The position numbers and the translations under genes were made by a program. Source: SHZL01 sp031362985 (GTDB lineage: Bacteria; Pseudomonadota; Gammaproteobacteria; Xanthomonadales; SZUA-36). Taken from it: DNA of 64,000 nucleotides. The number at the start of each line of letters is the position of its first letter. The stretch's first letter is position 1. The notes beneath the pieces were generated by a model. It was not told the origin of the DNA. It searched no databases and was given only the letters and a program-made list of their open reading frames with translations. Shown here one piece after another: positions 46,054 through 54,498 of the stretch. The stretch is from contig JANLTO010000129.1 in assembly GCA_031362985.1 (NCBI GenBank), forward strand, positions 1-64,000. The letters run 5' to 3'.

Positions 46054-46521
46054 ATGGTCAGCATCGGCAAGAAGGTCACCAATTTCTCCGCACCCGCCAC
46101 CGGCGACAGGACGTTGTCACTGAAAGACTTCTCAGGCCACCATTTGGTCCTGTATTTTTACCCCAAAGACAATACTTCGGGATGCACCCTCGAAGGCGGC
46201 GATTTCCGCGATGCCCACCCGAAATTCGTAAAGGCCGGCGCCAGAATCCTGGGCGTGTCCCGGGACAACATGAAAAGCCACGAAGGCTTCAAGTCCCAAC
46301 AGGGATACTCGTTTGATCTGTTATCTGACGAAAAAGAATCCTTGTGCGAATTGTTTGACGTGATCCGGGAAAAGTCCTTGTATGGACGCAAATACCTGGG
46401 CATCGAGCGCAGCACGTTCCTGATTGACCGAAACGGCGTGCTGCGACAGGAATGGCGCAAGGTTCGGGTCAAGGGTCACGCCGATGAAGTGCTGCTAGCC
46501 GTCCAGCTGCTCCCCAAATAA
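46054..46521 (+). CDS. bcp: Peroxiredoxin Bcp (thioredoxin-dependent thiol peroxidase)
   Basis: 155 aa peroxiredoxin reducing peroxides. The active-site motif is YFYPKDNTSGCTLEGGDF with the peroxidatic Cys44. E. coli Bcp has a resolving Cys five residues later; here that position is Gly, so this looks like the form without that intrahelical partner. Another Cys (LCELFDV) lies further down. A GGAG ribosome binding site lies five bases before the ATG. Divergent from dapA, a common pair. Confidence 0.93.
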   Translation: MVSIGKKVTNFSAPATGDRTLSLKDFSGHHLVLYFYPKDNTSGCTLEGGDFRDAHPKFVKAGARILGVSRDNMKSHEGFKSQQGYSFDLLSDEKESLCELFDVIREKSLYGRKYLGIERSTFLIDRNGVLRQEWRKVRVKGHADEVLLAVQLLPK

Positions 46522-46558
46522 CCCGCCCCCCTGAAAAACCATAAGGAATTGCCCGCCA

Positions 46559-47953
46559 ATGGGAAGTGAAAAACGCCTGTACATTCTCGATACCAATGTA
46601 TTGATGCACGACCCGACGGCCCTGTTCCGGTTTGAAGAGCACGATATTTTTCTGCCCATGATGGTTCTGGAAGAGCTGGATGCGGCAAAAAAAGGCCTGT
46701 CTGAAGTCGCACGTAACGTGCGGCAAGTCAGTCGCTTCATTGATGAGATGATGCAGCGGCAAGAGGTAACAAATCTCGCAGGCGGCCTGGACCTGGTGGT
46801 CCCGGACGGCCTTGACCTGGCCAGAGGCAGCGGCAAGTTGTTCTTCCAAACCACCATGCCTGAAGCCCACTCCAGCCTGCTCCGGGATGGGTCGTTTGCC
46901 GACAATGAAATTCTCAGCACAGCCATAGCTTTGCGAAAAACCAACCCGGAACAAAGCGTCATACTGGTTTCCAAGGACATTAACCTGCGAATAAAGGCAG
47001 CAATTCTTGGCGTACCTGCCGAAGATTATTTCAACGATCGCGCGCTGGATGACCTCAGCCTGCTCTACCGGGGAATGCGCAGCCATGGAGAAGATTTCTG
47101 GGACAACTACCCAGAACTTGAATCATGGAGCGAAGGTGGAAGAACGTTATACCGGTTTAACCTAAAGGACGAAAACGGCTGGTATCCCAACCAGTGTGTT
47201 TCCATCGGCGAGCAAAATGGGGTGGAGGCAATCGTCAAGGCGATAGACAAATCCTCGGTAAAGTTACAACTGGTAGACGACTATTACGAGGGTCACAAGA
47301 ATGTCTGGGGCATACACGCGCGCAATCGTGAACAGAATTTTGCCCTCAATCTGCTCATGGACCCGGACATCGATTTCGTGACCCTGATGGGAACCGCAGG
47401 CACCGGCAAAACCCTTCTGACGCTGGCCGCTGGTCTGGCGCAGATCATGGATAAAAAGCGTTACAGCGAAATTATCGTAACCCGCGCCACCGTTTCCATT
47501 GGTGAAGACATTGGATACCTTCCCGGAACTGAGGAAGAAAAGATGACGCCATGGATGGGGGCGTTGACCGACAATCTCGAAGTTCTGACCCAACCACAGG
47601 AAGGCGGTGAGTGGGGCCGGGCTGCCACCAACGACCTGTTAGCCAGCAAGGTGAAAATTCGCGCCATGAATTTTATGCGTGGACGGACTTTCCTGAATCG
47701 CTTCGTCATAATCGACGAAGCCCAGAACATCACGCCCAAACAAATGAAGTCTCTTGTGACGCGTGCCGGTCCAGGCACAAAAATAGTGTGCCTCGGCAAC
47801 GTGGAACAAATCGACACACCTTATCTCACAGAAACCACCTCTGGCCTGACCTTTGCCGTTGACCGCTTCAAGGACTGGAAATACGCAGGACACATCACGC
47901 TGCGGCGCGGAGAACGATCACGGCTGGCAGATTTTGCCTCCGAAGCTCTCTAG
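46559..47953 (+). CDS. PIN-PhoH fusion ATPase (PhoH2 type)
   Basis: 464 aa protein. Residues 6-130 form a PIN nuclease-like domain (LYILDTNVLMHDP, MVLEELD, VSKDINLRIKA); from about residue 250 onward comes a PhoH ATPase with Walker A GTAGTGKT near residue 280 and Walker B FVIIDEAQNITPKQMK. PhoH2 proteins from other bacteria have RNase and RNA helicase activity; the cellular role is not settled. It follows bcp by 37 bp with AAGGA upstream of the ATG, so it may be cotranscribed. Confidence 0.92.
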   Translation: MGSEKRLYILDTNVLMHDPTALFRFEEHDIFLPMMVLEELDAAKKGLSEVARNVRQVSRFIDEMMQRQEVTNLAGGLDLVVPDGLDLARGSGKLFFQTTMPEAHSSLLRDGSFADNEILSTAIALRKTNPEQSVILVSKDINLRIKAAILGVPAEDYFNDRALDDLSLLYRGMRSHGEDFWDNYPELESWSEGGRTLYRFNLKDENGWYPNQCVSIGEQNGVEAIVKAIDKSSVKLQLVDDYYEGHKNVWGIHARNREQNFALNLLMDPDIDFVTLMGTAGTGKTLLTLAAGLAQIMDKKRYSEIIVTRATVSIGEDIGYLPGTEEEKMTPWMGALTDNLEVLTQPQEGGEWGRAATNDLLASKVKIRAMNFMRGRTFLNRFVIIDEAQNITPKQMKSLVTRAGPGTKIVCLGNVEQIDTPYLTETTSGLTFAVDRFKDWKYAGHITLRRGERSRLADFASEAL

Positions 47954-48079
47954 CCCCGGCACTCTGCAAGCCCACAGCTATGCAGGACTCATGACGGATG
48001 TTGCCACACAGTGATCAGGAGAATTTCAAACAGGGAGTTGCATTACCGGGCCAGCTAAACTGGCTGCGATTCGGCCGGA

Positions 48080-49285
48080 TCAGAACGCAAGGGTCCAGAA
48101 CGCTTCCATTTCAAATTGCTGGTCAAGATAGTCTGTAGTCACACCGAGAACACTACCGCCAAACGCGTACTCCGGCGGAGCATAGGCGGCACTGAAGTTA
48201 AACTGACTGTTGGCCCCGGTGCGACGTGAATAGCCCACGGTAATCGCACTGTCCGCCAACTCGCTTTCCAAGGCCTGGCTGAGTATGGAAGATGTTGGAG
48301 AAGGTTGTGGGCGTGTGCTGAAATCAATGTACCATTGCTGGCTCAAGCCGTCGTTCCAGGTCCAACCCACGGAGTAAATTGTCAGGTCTTCCCAGTCAAA
48401 CGAAGGGCTGGTGGAATCCCCGAGCAGTGACAGGAAACGGTTTGGCAGGAAACGGCTTGGAAAGGCATTGATGTCGCTATATACCACTCGCTCGACTGCC
48501 ACGTTTATAGCGGATCTTTCGGTAACATTGAAGTCCAGACTGACGCTGGTGCGGGCCGGAATGTCCAGGTCTGCGGCGCTTGCGTAAACACCCCTGACTT
48601 GTGCGAATTCCTGCATATCAATACTGGACTGGTAACCTGCCTCAATAGCCAGGCCTGAAAACAATTCCTGTCGCAGCATCAATCGGACGCCGGTACCATT
48701 ACCGGATTCCTGGTACGGGGAGTGACTTGTCGTCTGCCACAGCATGTCTTCAGGAGTGGTTGCCGCCAACATCCCCAGACCTGCAGCGCTGTACCTTTGA
48801 TACGCGACAACAGCTGCCACACCCAACACACTCGTGTCGGTCAACTCCTGCTCAACCCCGGGAGTAAAAAGCCTCCGTTCCAACATACTGCCCTGGAAAG
48901 GTGATGTGGAGAAAAACTCCGGTGATAGGTACTGGGACGATGTCTGCCAATCCATATCAATGAAAAAATACGTATCGGGATCGGCCTGCAAATCCTCTGC
49001 GAATTCCGGCAGGATCATGACATCGCTGTAACGCAACCAACTAATGTGTAGCGGCGTCGCATTTTCCGGGAGCATGTAGATGGGCGTCAATTCCTGCGCC
49101 AGGTATGCCTGCCACGGCCCCAACTCGAACCCCAACACATAGAAAGACGCGAGGCTTGTACCACCGGCTGAGTAGCTCATAACAGGCAAGCCAAACCCTT
49201 GCGCGCTGAGCGCACAGGGTGACAACCCCATCAGGATTGCAATCAAGCCGACAATTTTGGTTTGCACTTTGGGCACGTATAACAC
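48080..49285 (-). CDS. Outer-membrane beta-barrel protein, family not recognised
   Basis: 401 aa. A signal peptide (LIAILMGLSPCALSAQ) is followed by alternating polar/apolar segments rich in aromatic residues, and the last residue is Phe after FWTLA, as in BAM substrates. The pattern recalls FadL/OmpP1-like or long-chain transporters, but I see no diagnostic motif. The start is a GTG at 49285; GTG codons at 49276 and 49267 would also leave the signal peptide. No neighbour hints at a substrate. Convergent with the PIN-PhoH gene. Confidence 0.7.
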   Translation of the reverse strand: MLYVPKVQTKIVGLIAILMGLSPCALSAQGFGLPVMSYSAGGTSLASFYVLGFELGPWQAYLAQELTPIYMLPENATPLHISWLRYSDVMILPEFAEDLQADPDTYFFIDMDWQTSSQYLSPEFFSTSPFQGSMLERRLFTPGVEQELTDTSVLGVAAVVAYQRYSAAGLGMLAATTPEDMLWQTTSHSPYQESGNGTGVRLMLRQELFSGLAIEAGYQSSIDMQEFAQVRGVYASAADLDIPARTSVSLDFNVTERSAINVAVERVVYSDINAFPSRFLPNRFLSLLGDSTSPSFDWEDLTIYSVGWTWNDGLSQQWYIDFSTRPQPSPTSSILSQALESELADSAITVGYSRRTGANSQFNFSAAYAPPEYAFGGSVLGVTTDYLDQQFEMEAFWTLAF

Positions 49286-49518
49286 ACTAATTCAAGTGAT
49301 ATGCGCGGAAATATGGCAGGAATACAACACACTGTCAACGGCCACCGCCAGATCTCGACATCAATTGCGGGGCCGCTGACCTCACTCAGGACAAGTTACT
49401 GATTTAAAAAGCTCTATGCAAGTCAGCCTACCGGATGCCCGACGCGTTGAACGCGTGTGCACAGACTTGTTTCGGGGGGCAACGTTGCTAGAATGCAACA
49501 CACCACATCAACGTGCCA

Positions 49519-50343
49519 ATGCGTGCTCATATGCCGATAGAAAAAACTCCACATTTCGCCCTGACCATTGCCGGTTCGGACAGTTGCGGCGGGGCTGGAA
49601 TCCAGGCCGACATAAAAACCTTCAGCGCTTTTGGCGTGTATGGCGCCAGTGTTGTCAGTGCAGTGACCGCGCAAAATACGCTGGGCGTTTCCGCAGTGGA
49701 ACAAATCTCGGACGCGACCCTGGTGGCACAGTTGCAAGCGGTGCTTGAAGACTTCCCAGTGCGGGCAGTGAAAACAGGCATGCTGCCGGGTAGCAGCGGG
49801 ATTGAGCTGATAGCTGACTTGCTTCGACCGCAAAAAAATGCCTTGGACCTGGTTGTCGACCCTGTGTTGACGGCAACCAGTGGGCGACAGCTCAGCAGTT
49901 CGCCTGCGCTAGCAGCGCTCCGGCAGCACCTCTTCCCCCTGGCGCGCCTGGTTACACCGAACATGGCCGAGGCCTGTGTTTTGACCGGAATTACCATTAC
50001 CACCCTGGACGACTTGGAAGCAGCCGGTCGTGTATTGCTGGGTTATGGCTGCACTGCAATCCTGATGAAAGGCGGACATCTTGCCAGCAGCGGGACACTC
50101 ACGGATTTACTTATGACCGTTGGTAACACGACATCGTTTTCCCATCCTGCCCTGCCCGGACAATACCATGGCACCGGTTGCACCCTGTCCGCCGCAATTA
50201 CAGCCGGACTGGCTTCGGGCAAAGCGCTTGAAGAAGCGGTGTCGGCCGGCATCGCCTATGTCCAGAAATGCCTGAAACACAGTCACCAACCGCTAAAGGG
50301 CTCAATTCGTCTGCTTGGATTCAGGCACCAAGGCGCTCAATGA
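49519..50343 (+). CDS. thiD: Hydroxymethylpyrimidine/phosphomethylpyrimidine kinase
   Basis: Thiamine-pathway kinase phosphorylating HMP and HMP-P, about 274 aa. Typical segments: TIAGSDSCGGAGIQADIKTF near the N-terminus, VSAVTAQNT, and the catalytic loop YHGTGCTLSAAITAGLASG. Starts at GTG 49513, ATG 49519 or ATG 49531 are all possible; I list the first ATG. No TPP riboswitch is seen upstream. Its last 23 bases overlap the 3' end of the opposite-strand dehydrogenase gene. Confidence 0.92.
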   Translation: MRAHMPIEKTPHFALTIAGSDSCGGAGIQADIKTFSAFGVYGASVVSAVTAQNTLGVSAVEQISDATLVAQLQAVLEDFPVRAVKTGMLPGSSGIELIADLLRPQKNALDLVVDPVLTATSGRQLSSSPALAALRQHLFPLARLVTPNMAEACVLTGITITTLDDLEAAGRVLLGYGCTAILMKGGHLASSGTLTDLLMTVGNTTSFSHPALPGQYHGTGCTLSAAITAGLASGKALEEAVSAGIAYVQKCLKHSHQPLKGSIRLLGFRHQGAQ

Positions 50344-51331
50344 TGGCATCTGTAAACGTGCCACTCTGCCCCCTGCCACCAAGGTCAGGGGTGGTGCGGT
50401 CACCAGCGACTATCGTATCGACAATAGCCCGGCGCAACGCGGTAGCCTTTTCCAGCATACCTAGGTGAGCCAGCATCATGGCGGCACCCAGCATCAGGGC
50501 ACACGGGTTGGCAATGTTTTTCCCGGCAATATCCGGCGCCGAGCCGTGGACGGCCTCAAACATGGCGGCCTCAAGCCCTATGTTTGCACCTGGTGCCAAC
50601 CCGAGGCCACCGACCAAACCGGCACACAGATCTGAAATAATGTCGCCAAAAAGGTTGGTGGTCACAATCACGTCGAAACGCCCGGGATCGAGCACGAGGT
50701 TCATGCAGGTCGCATCAACAATCATTTCTTCACTTTCAATATCCGGATAATCCTTCGCCACCTCCCGTGCGACGTCAAGGAATAGCCCGGATACTGCCTT
50801 TAGAATATTGGCTTTGTGTACCAGCGTAACCTTGTGCCTCTTTTCTCTTCGCGCCAGTTCAAAGGCATACCTCGCAACCCGCTCGGATCCCTTGCGCGTA
50901 ATGACCATTTTTGACTCGGCGCGACTTCCGTCCTCACTGACATAGGCGTCTGCTGCGAGGTAAGCGCCCTCCGTATTTTCCCGCACGGTGATGATATCAA
51001 CACCCTCGTAGCGCGATTTCGTTCCCGGAATGGAAAGCACGGGGCGCACATTGGCATACAGGTCAAACGTGGTTCTCAAGGACACATTGATGGAACGAAA
51101 GCCCTTGCCCACCGGCGTGGTTAAAGGGCCCTTCAGGACTATCTTGTTGCTGCGCATTGAGTCCAGGGTCTTTTCCGGCAGGAGTTCGCCCTGGTGCTCC
51201 AAAGCGGCCAGTCCGGCTTCGACACATTGGTACTCAAGCCCGCAGTTCAAAGCATCCAGCACCCGCAACGTGCACTGCATGATTTCCGGGCCGATCCCGT
51301 CTCCATGTATTACCGAGATAAGTTGTTTCAT
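50321..51331 (-). CDS. NAD-type isocitrate dehydrogenase (IDH/IMDH family)
   Basis: 336 aa beta-decarboxylating dehydrogenase. Seen: VIHGDGIGPEI, FDLYANVRPV, GVDIITVRENTEGAY, the catalytic Lys in LVHKANILKAV, NLFGDIISDLCAGLVGGLG with the metal-binding Asp residues, and EAVHGSAPDIAGKNIANP. The NTEGAY and SLRTTFDLYANVRP segments favour NAD-dependent isocitrate dehydrogenase over 3-isopropylmalate or homoisocitrate dehydrogenase, but the assignment is by resemblance. AAGGA precedes the ATG. It lies 68 bp after the tusE/dsrC gene on the same strand. Confidence 0.85.
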   Translation of the reverse strand: MKQLISVIHGDGIGPEIMQCTLRVLDALNCGLEYQCVEAGLAALEHQGELLPEKTLDSMRSNKIVLKGPLTTPVGKGFRSINVSLRTTFDLYANVRPVLSIPGTKSRYEGVDIITVRENTEGAYLAADAYVSEDGSRAESKMVITRKGSERVARYAFELARREKRHKVTLVHKANILKAVSGLFLDVAREVAKDYPDIESEEMIVDATCMNLVLDPGRFDVIVTTNLFGDIISDLCAGLVGGLGLAPGANIGLEAAMFEAVHGSAPDIAGKNIANPCALMLGAAMMLAHLGMLEKATALRRAIVDTIVAGDRTTPDLGGRGQSGTFTDAIIERLGA

Positions 51332-51399
51332 TGGTGGTTCCTTTGCAAAGCCGGTTGGCAGTAAGGGTTAAAGGCGGCCATGGCGCCCAACTGGAACAA

Positions 51400-51744
51400 T
51401 CAAACGCAACTAAGCGGACGAGGGAGTCCAGCATACCTGCACGCCTGGGTGGTTGGTCCCTGGGGGAAAAGCTGGTACAGGAACCGGCTTGTGCCCTTCT
51501 CGTCGCCCAATTTTTTCCTGGTTTCGATAATCAGGGCACGCATGGGAGGTTCAATTTCAAAGCGTACAAAATAGTCCCGGAAAATCTCCAAAATTACCCA
51601 GTGCTCGGCAGTCAGGGAAACACCGTCTGCTATGGCCATGCGCTCCGCTACTTCCACGTCCCAGTCCTCGCCATTGATCAGGTAGCCTTTCGCATCCAGA
51701 GCCGCGAGCGTTCCGTCAGACAGGGTCAGCTGCGCTTTGTTCAT
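51400..51744 (-). CDS. tusE: TusE/DsrC family sulfur carrier with two C-terminal cysteines
   Basis: 114 aa sulfur-relay protein that accepts persulfide from TusBCD and passes it on for tRNA 2-thiouridine synthesis. Typical text: AEHWVILEIFRDYFVRFEIEP, SRFLYQLFPQGPTTQ. The C-terminus is CRYAGLPRPLSCV: two cysteines with 10 residues between them, the spacing of the two redox cysteines of DsrC. E. coli TusE has only the penultimate one. I chose the ATG at 51744, which overlaps the tusB stop as ATGA. Confidence 0.88.
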   Translation of the reverse strand: MNKAQLTLSDGTLAALDAKGYLINGEDWDVEVAERMAIADGVSLTAEHWVILEIFRDYFVRFEIEPPMRALIIETRKKLGDEKGTSRFLYQLFPQGPTTQACRYAGLPRPLSCV

Positions 51745-52076
51745 TTCCAGCTCAAGCACTGTCCATGCCGGCAAACGAGCTCAACCAGCCTCGCATCATC
51801 CACACGTTCCACTCCTGAATTTCCCGCCAGCTGCGCCAAACCATGGGCCAGCAAGTCCGCTTCCAGGCAATACACCCGAACACCTGCTGCCAGCCACCTG
51901 TTTCCTCCAGGCTGGACCAGCTCGACTACGGCCGTATCCATCAATACGACGGAGTCACCGCTGGCGATGCAGGGCAGACAGTCTTCCAAGACGTCCCCGC
52001 TTGATCTCAGGATAAGGTGCAGGCAACTGTCCTGGGGGCTCACCACTACGTCACCGGGATGAGAAAAGGAACTCAC
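51741..52076 (-). CDS. tusB: Sulfur relay protein TusB/DsrH
   Basis: 111 aa subunit of the TusBCD hexamer. The core CLHLILRSSGDVLEDCLPCI, then VVLMDTAVVEL, VRVYCLEADLLAHGLAQ and the ending VELVCRHGQCLSW follow the family pattern. No ATG is available; a GTG at 52076 overlaps the tusC stop as GTGA and is the most likely start, with GTG codons at 52046/52043 as shorter options. Several cysteines beyond the family minimum are present. Confidence 0.82.
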   Translation of the reverse strand: MSSFSHPGDVVVSPQDSCLHLILRSSGDVLEDCLPCIASGDSVVLMDTAVVELVQPGGNRWLAAGVRVYCLEADLLAHGLAQLAGNSGVERVDDARLVELVCRHGQCLSWK

Positions 52077-52444
52077 AGGACCAACAGTCTTGCGCACTTC
52101 CGCCAGTCAACCCGCATTTCTGCCTTAGTCCAGGCTTTCACCGGCAGTAGCGGGCCGGTTCCCAATCCCGACAAACATTCAAACCAGGCCGGCTCGACAA
52201 AGGCGCTCACCATGGTCAGACCGGTAAGACTGGCCCAGCCGCGATACCCAACTGGCAGATTCGCAGTCCGTGCATCCCTTGCACCCGCCAACTGCAGGGC
52301 GGCATCCGCCAGGAAGTACAAGCGCAAAGGAGTTTCCAGCGCAGCTGCAACCAGCGCCACGTCGAGCTGGGAGCGGGCCGAGCGTTGCTGGTATGGCCCG
52401 GAACGGACCACCAGGCCAATGACGGGCTTCGCATCACGGTTCAT
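52073..52444 (-). CDS. tusC: Sulfur relay protein TusC/DsrF
   Basis: 123 aa subunit of the TusBCD hexamer, DsrF family. Segments such as RSGPYQQRSARSQLDVALVAAAL and LRLYFLADAALQLAGAR (here split from longer runs) fit the family, whose members have a helix after the Pro-Tyr loop. It overlaps tusD at its start and tusB at its end. Identification relies partly on operon position between tusD and tusB. Confidence 0.85.
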   Translation of the reverse strand: MNRDAKPVIGLVVRSGPYQQRSARSQLDVALVAAALETPLRLYFLADAALQLAGARDARTANLPVGYRGWASLTGLTMVSAFVEPAWFECLSGLGTGPLLPVKAWTKAEMRVDWRKCARLLVL

Positions 52445-52791
52445 CAGAAAGACACCACGCGGTCGCTTTGCGACATCAGTTCGAACATCTCGGTTAAACC
52501 GGAATCCTGGAAACTACCTGGCGGGTTCTGTTCCAATCTGCGTACCCTGGAAGAACTGCACAACAGCAATCGCGTGTTTGCGGCAGTGGCGAGCTCCGCC
52601 CAGCGTACCGACAAATTCGGTGTTCCGGCTTCAGTTAGCTCCCCCTGCAGCGCGTTGTACACACCTTCCTCGCGGAAAAATATCGCCGTGATCCCGTGGC
52701 CGGAAGCAATCGCCGCGTGCACGAAACGGTTGGCGCAAAGCGCCAATCCTGACGCCCAAGGACTTTCATTAACAATGACCAGGAACTTCAC
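52444..52791 (-). CDS. tusD: Sulfur relay protein TusD/DsrE
   Basis: 115 aa subunit of TusBCD that carries the persulfide-forming cysteine. The N-terminus MKFLVIVNESPWASG is typical; the active Cys is expected in LLLCSSSRVRRL. First gene of tusDCB-E, with all four coding regions overlapping by a few bases, which indicates tight translational coupling. Divergent from bepA. Confidence 0.88.
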   Translation of the reverse strand: MKFLVIVNESPWASGLALCANRFVHAAIASGHGITAIFFREEGVYNALQGELTEAGTPNLSVRWAELATAANTRLLLCSSSRVRRLEQNPPGSFQDSGLTEMFELMSQSDRVVSF

Positions 52792-52881
52792 GGTAAAATC
52801 ACCTGCATTTTCCGAACCAGCCTGCTGGCTGGATGTCTACGTTGGCAACGATTGGAGTTTGCCGAAAACAAGGCCCGGACA

Positions 52882-54372
52882 TTGAAGGTTTCCAGACATA
52901 ACATCACACGCTGCAGCTTAGCACTGGCCACGCTCGTGGTCAGCCTCGCCAGTGTTGCACAAACTGAACGTCAGTCCTTACCTGACATGGGCGCGTCCGC
53001 CGATACTATTATTTCGCGCAAAGAGGAAGAAGATTACGCCAGGGCGCTATTGCGGCAAATGCGCGCCTACGAAGTACTGAACGAAGATCCCTTGATTGCC
53101 GGGTATTTCCAGGACATGGGTTATCGCCTGGTGGCCAACAGTGACCGCCCCAACAAGAGTTTTAGCTTTTCGGTGATAGACCTGCCGATAGTCAATGCTT
53201 TCGCAGCACCTGGTGGCGTGGTGGTGCTGTACAGCGGGCTGATCCTCGCAGCAGACAGCGAAAGTGAAGTTGCGGGCGTTTTGTCTCACGAAATTGCCCA
53301 TATCACGCAGCAACACATGGAACGCGCGATAGAAAGCGCAAAATCCATGACCATCCCTCTCGTGCTGGCCATGGTAGGCCTGATCCTGGCTGGCGGCGGC
53401 AGCGGTGAAGCAATCCAGGGTGCGTTGATGTCGGGAAGCGCTGCAGCCCAACAGGCCCAGATATATTTCACCAGGCAAAATGAAATAGAAGCCGATCGCA
53501 TTGGTATCCAGACCCTGTCAGAGGCTGGTTATGATCCGCAAGGCATGGGCGACTTTTTCGAAAAACTCGGACGTATTACCCGGCCGATGGGAGAAGGGCC
53601 TCCAGAGTTCCTGCGCACTCACCCGGTTACCGTCAGTCGTGTCGCCGAAGCTGAAAACAGGGCGCAAAACCTCCCGCCACCACCGCCATCTGACGGGCGG
53701 GATTTCTACTTGATACAGGCGCGCATTCGAGCCCTGGGAGAAGATCATCCTGAAAAGGCACTGGAATACTTTCGTTTTCGCAGCGAGCGAGCGGATATTA
53801 CTGAAACACAACAAGAAGCGCTCGACTACGGTATTTCGATCGCACTGCAACGCAAGGGCGAGTTCGGAGAATCCCGGGAACTTCTCAATAGCCTGATTTC
53901 CCGAAACCCGCACCTGGCGTTTGAGCTGCAGATCGCTGCTCTGGATCTTGAATCCGGCAAGACCAGCGCCTCCGTGGAACGCCTGGCAGGCTTGTACCAT
54001 AACTTCCCGGGTAATCACGCCATATCCATTGCATACTGTGAAGCATTATTACGCGACAGCCAGCCTGGCAGCGCTGAGACTGCAAGCACGATCCTGCGGC
54101 AGCAGCTGTTGACCCACCCGGACAATCCCACGCTTTACGTCCTGTACGCAGGCGCATCCAACAACGCTGGCAACACGGTGCGCGCCAAAGAGGCTATTGC
54201 CGAATCGTACTACCAGCGCGGCTCGACCCAGGAAGCCATTACCCAATTGCAAGCACTGGTTAACAGTGAAGATCTCGATTATTACGAGCGGGCACGAATT
54301 TCAGCGCGCCTGAATGAACTGCAGATTGAACTGGTCAAGCTGGACATTGAGGATGAACCACCACCCGGATGA
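52882..54372 (+). CDS. bepA: M48 metalloprotease with TPR domain, BepA type
   Basis: About 496 aa periplasmic protease that in E. coli handles LptD and other stalled outer-membrane proteins. A signal peptide is followed by an M48 domain: HEIAHITQQH (zinc His residues) with NEIEADRIG supplying the third ligand, and the FAAPGGVVVLYSGLI strand. The second half is TPR-like helices. The frame opens with TTG at 52852; I prefer the TTG at 52882 because AAGG lies eight bases upstream and the product starts MKVSRHN, a normal signal-peptide N-terminus. Start remains uncertain. Confidence 0.87.
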   Translation: MKVSRHNITRCSLALATLVVSLASVAQTERQSLPDMGASADTIISRKEEEDYARALLRQMRAYEVLNEDPLIAGYFQDMGYRLVANSDRPNKSFSFSVIDLPIVNAFAAPGGVVVLYSGLILAADSESEVAGVLSHEIAHITQQHMERAIESAKSMTIPLVLAMVGLILAGGGSGEAIQGALMSGSAAAQQAQIYFTRQNEIEADRIGIQTLSEAGYDPQGMGDFFEKLGRITRPMGEGPPEFLRTHPVTVSRVAEAENRAQNLPPPPPSDGRDFYLIQARIRALGEDHPEKALEYFRFRSERADITETQQEALDYGISIALQRKGEFGESRELLNSLISRNPHLAFELQIAALDLESGKTSASVERLAGLYHNFPGNHAISIAYCEALLRDSQPGSAETASTILRQQLLTHPDNPTLYVLYAGASNNAGNTVRAKEAIAESYYQRGSTQEAITQLQALVNSEDLDYYERARISARLNELQIELVKLDIEDEPPPG

Positions 54373-54435
54373 TGTGCACGCCATGCACCTTCGCAGGTCG
54401 ATGCTCCGCCATTTCGCGAGGGCCCGGCGGTGGAA

Positions 54436-54468
54436 CTGTCACGAAACTGTCACACCTCTACTTATAAT
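54436..54468 (+). promoter_or_regulatory. Pho box and -10 element of phoBR
   Basis: CTGTCAC-GAAA-CTGTCAC at 54436-54453 is a direct repeat with 11-bp period, matching the PhoB-binding consensus at almost every position. A perfect TATAAT follows at 54463-54468 with nine bases between. The phoB GTG is 31 bp further. This indicates autoregulation of phoBR under phosphate limitation. Confidence 0.9.
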
Positions 54469-54498
54469 GGACGTTTTAGACACCACCGGGAAACAGAT

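Noticed and set aside
48040..48070. GCCAG-CTAAA-CTGGC as terminator between the PIN-PhoH gene and the outer-membrane protein gene
   Set aside because: The stem is only five base pairs and no T-run follows on either strand.
49442..49456. ACGCGT-TGA-ACGCGT near thiD as an operator
   Set aside because: Each half is itself a six-base palindrome, so the pattern is weak evidence, and no regulator or second site is seen.
49321..49518. TPP riboswitch upstream of thiD
   Set aside because: The conserved CTGAGA and ACCTGA elements of the THI box are absent.
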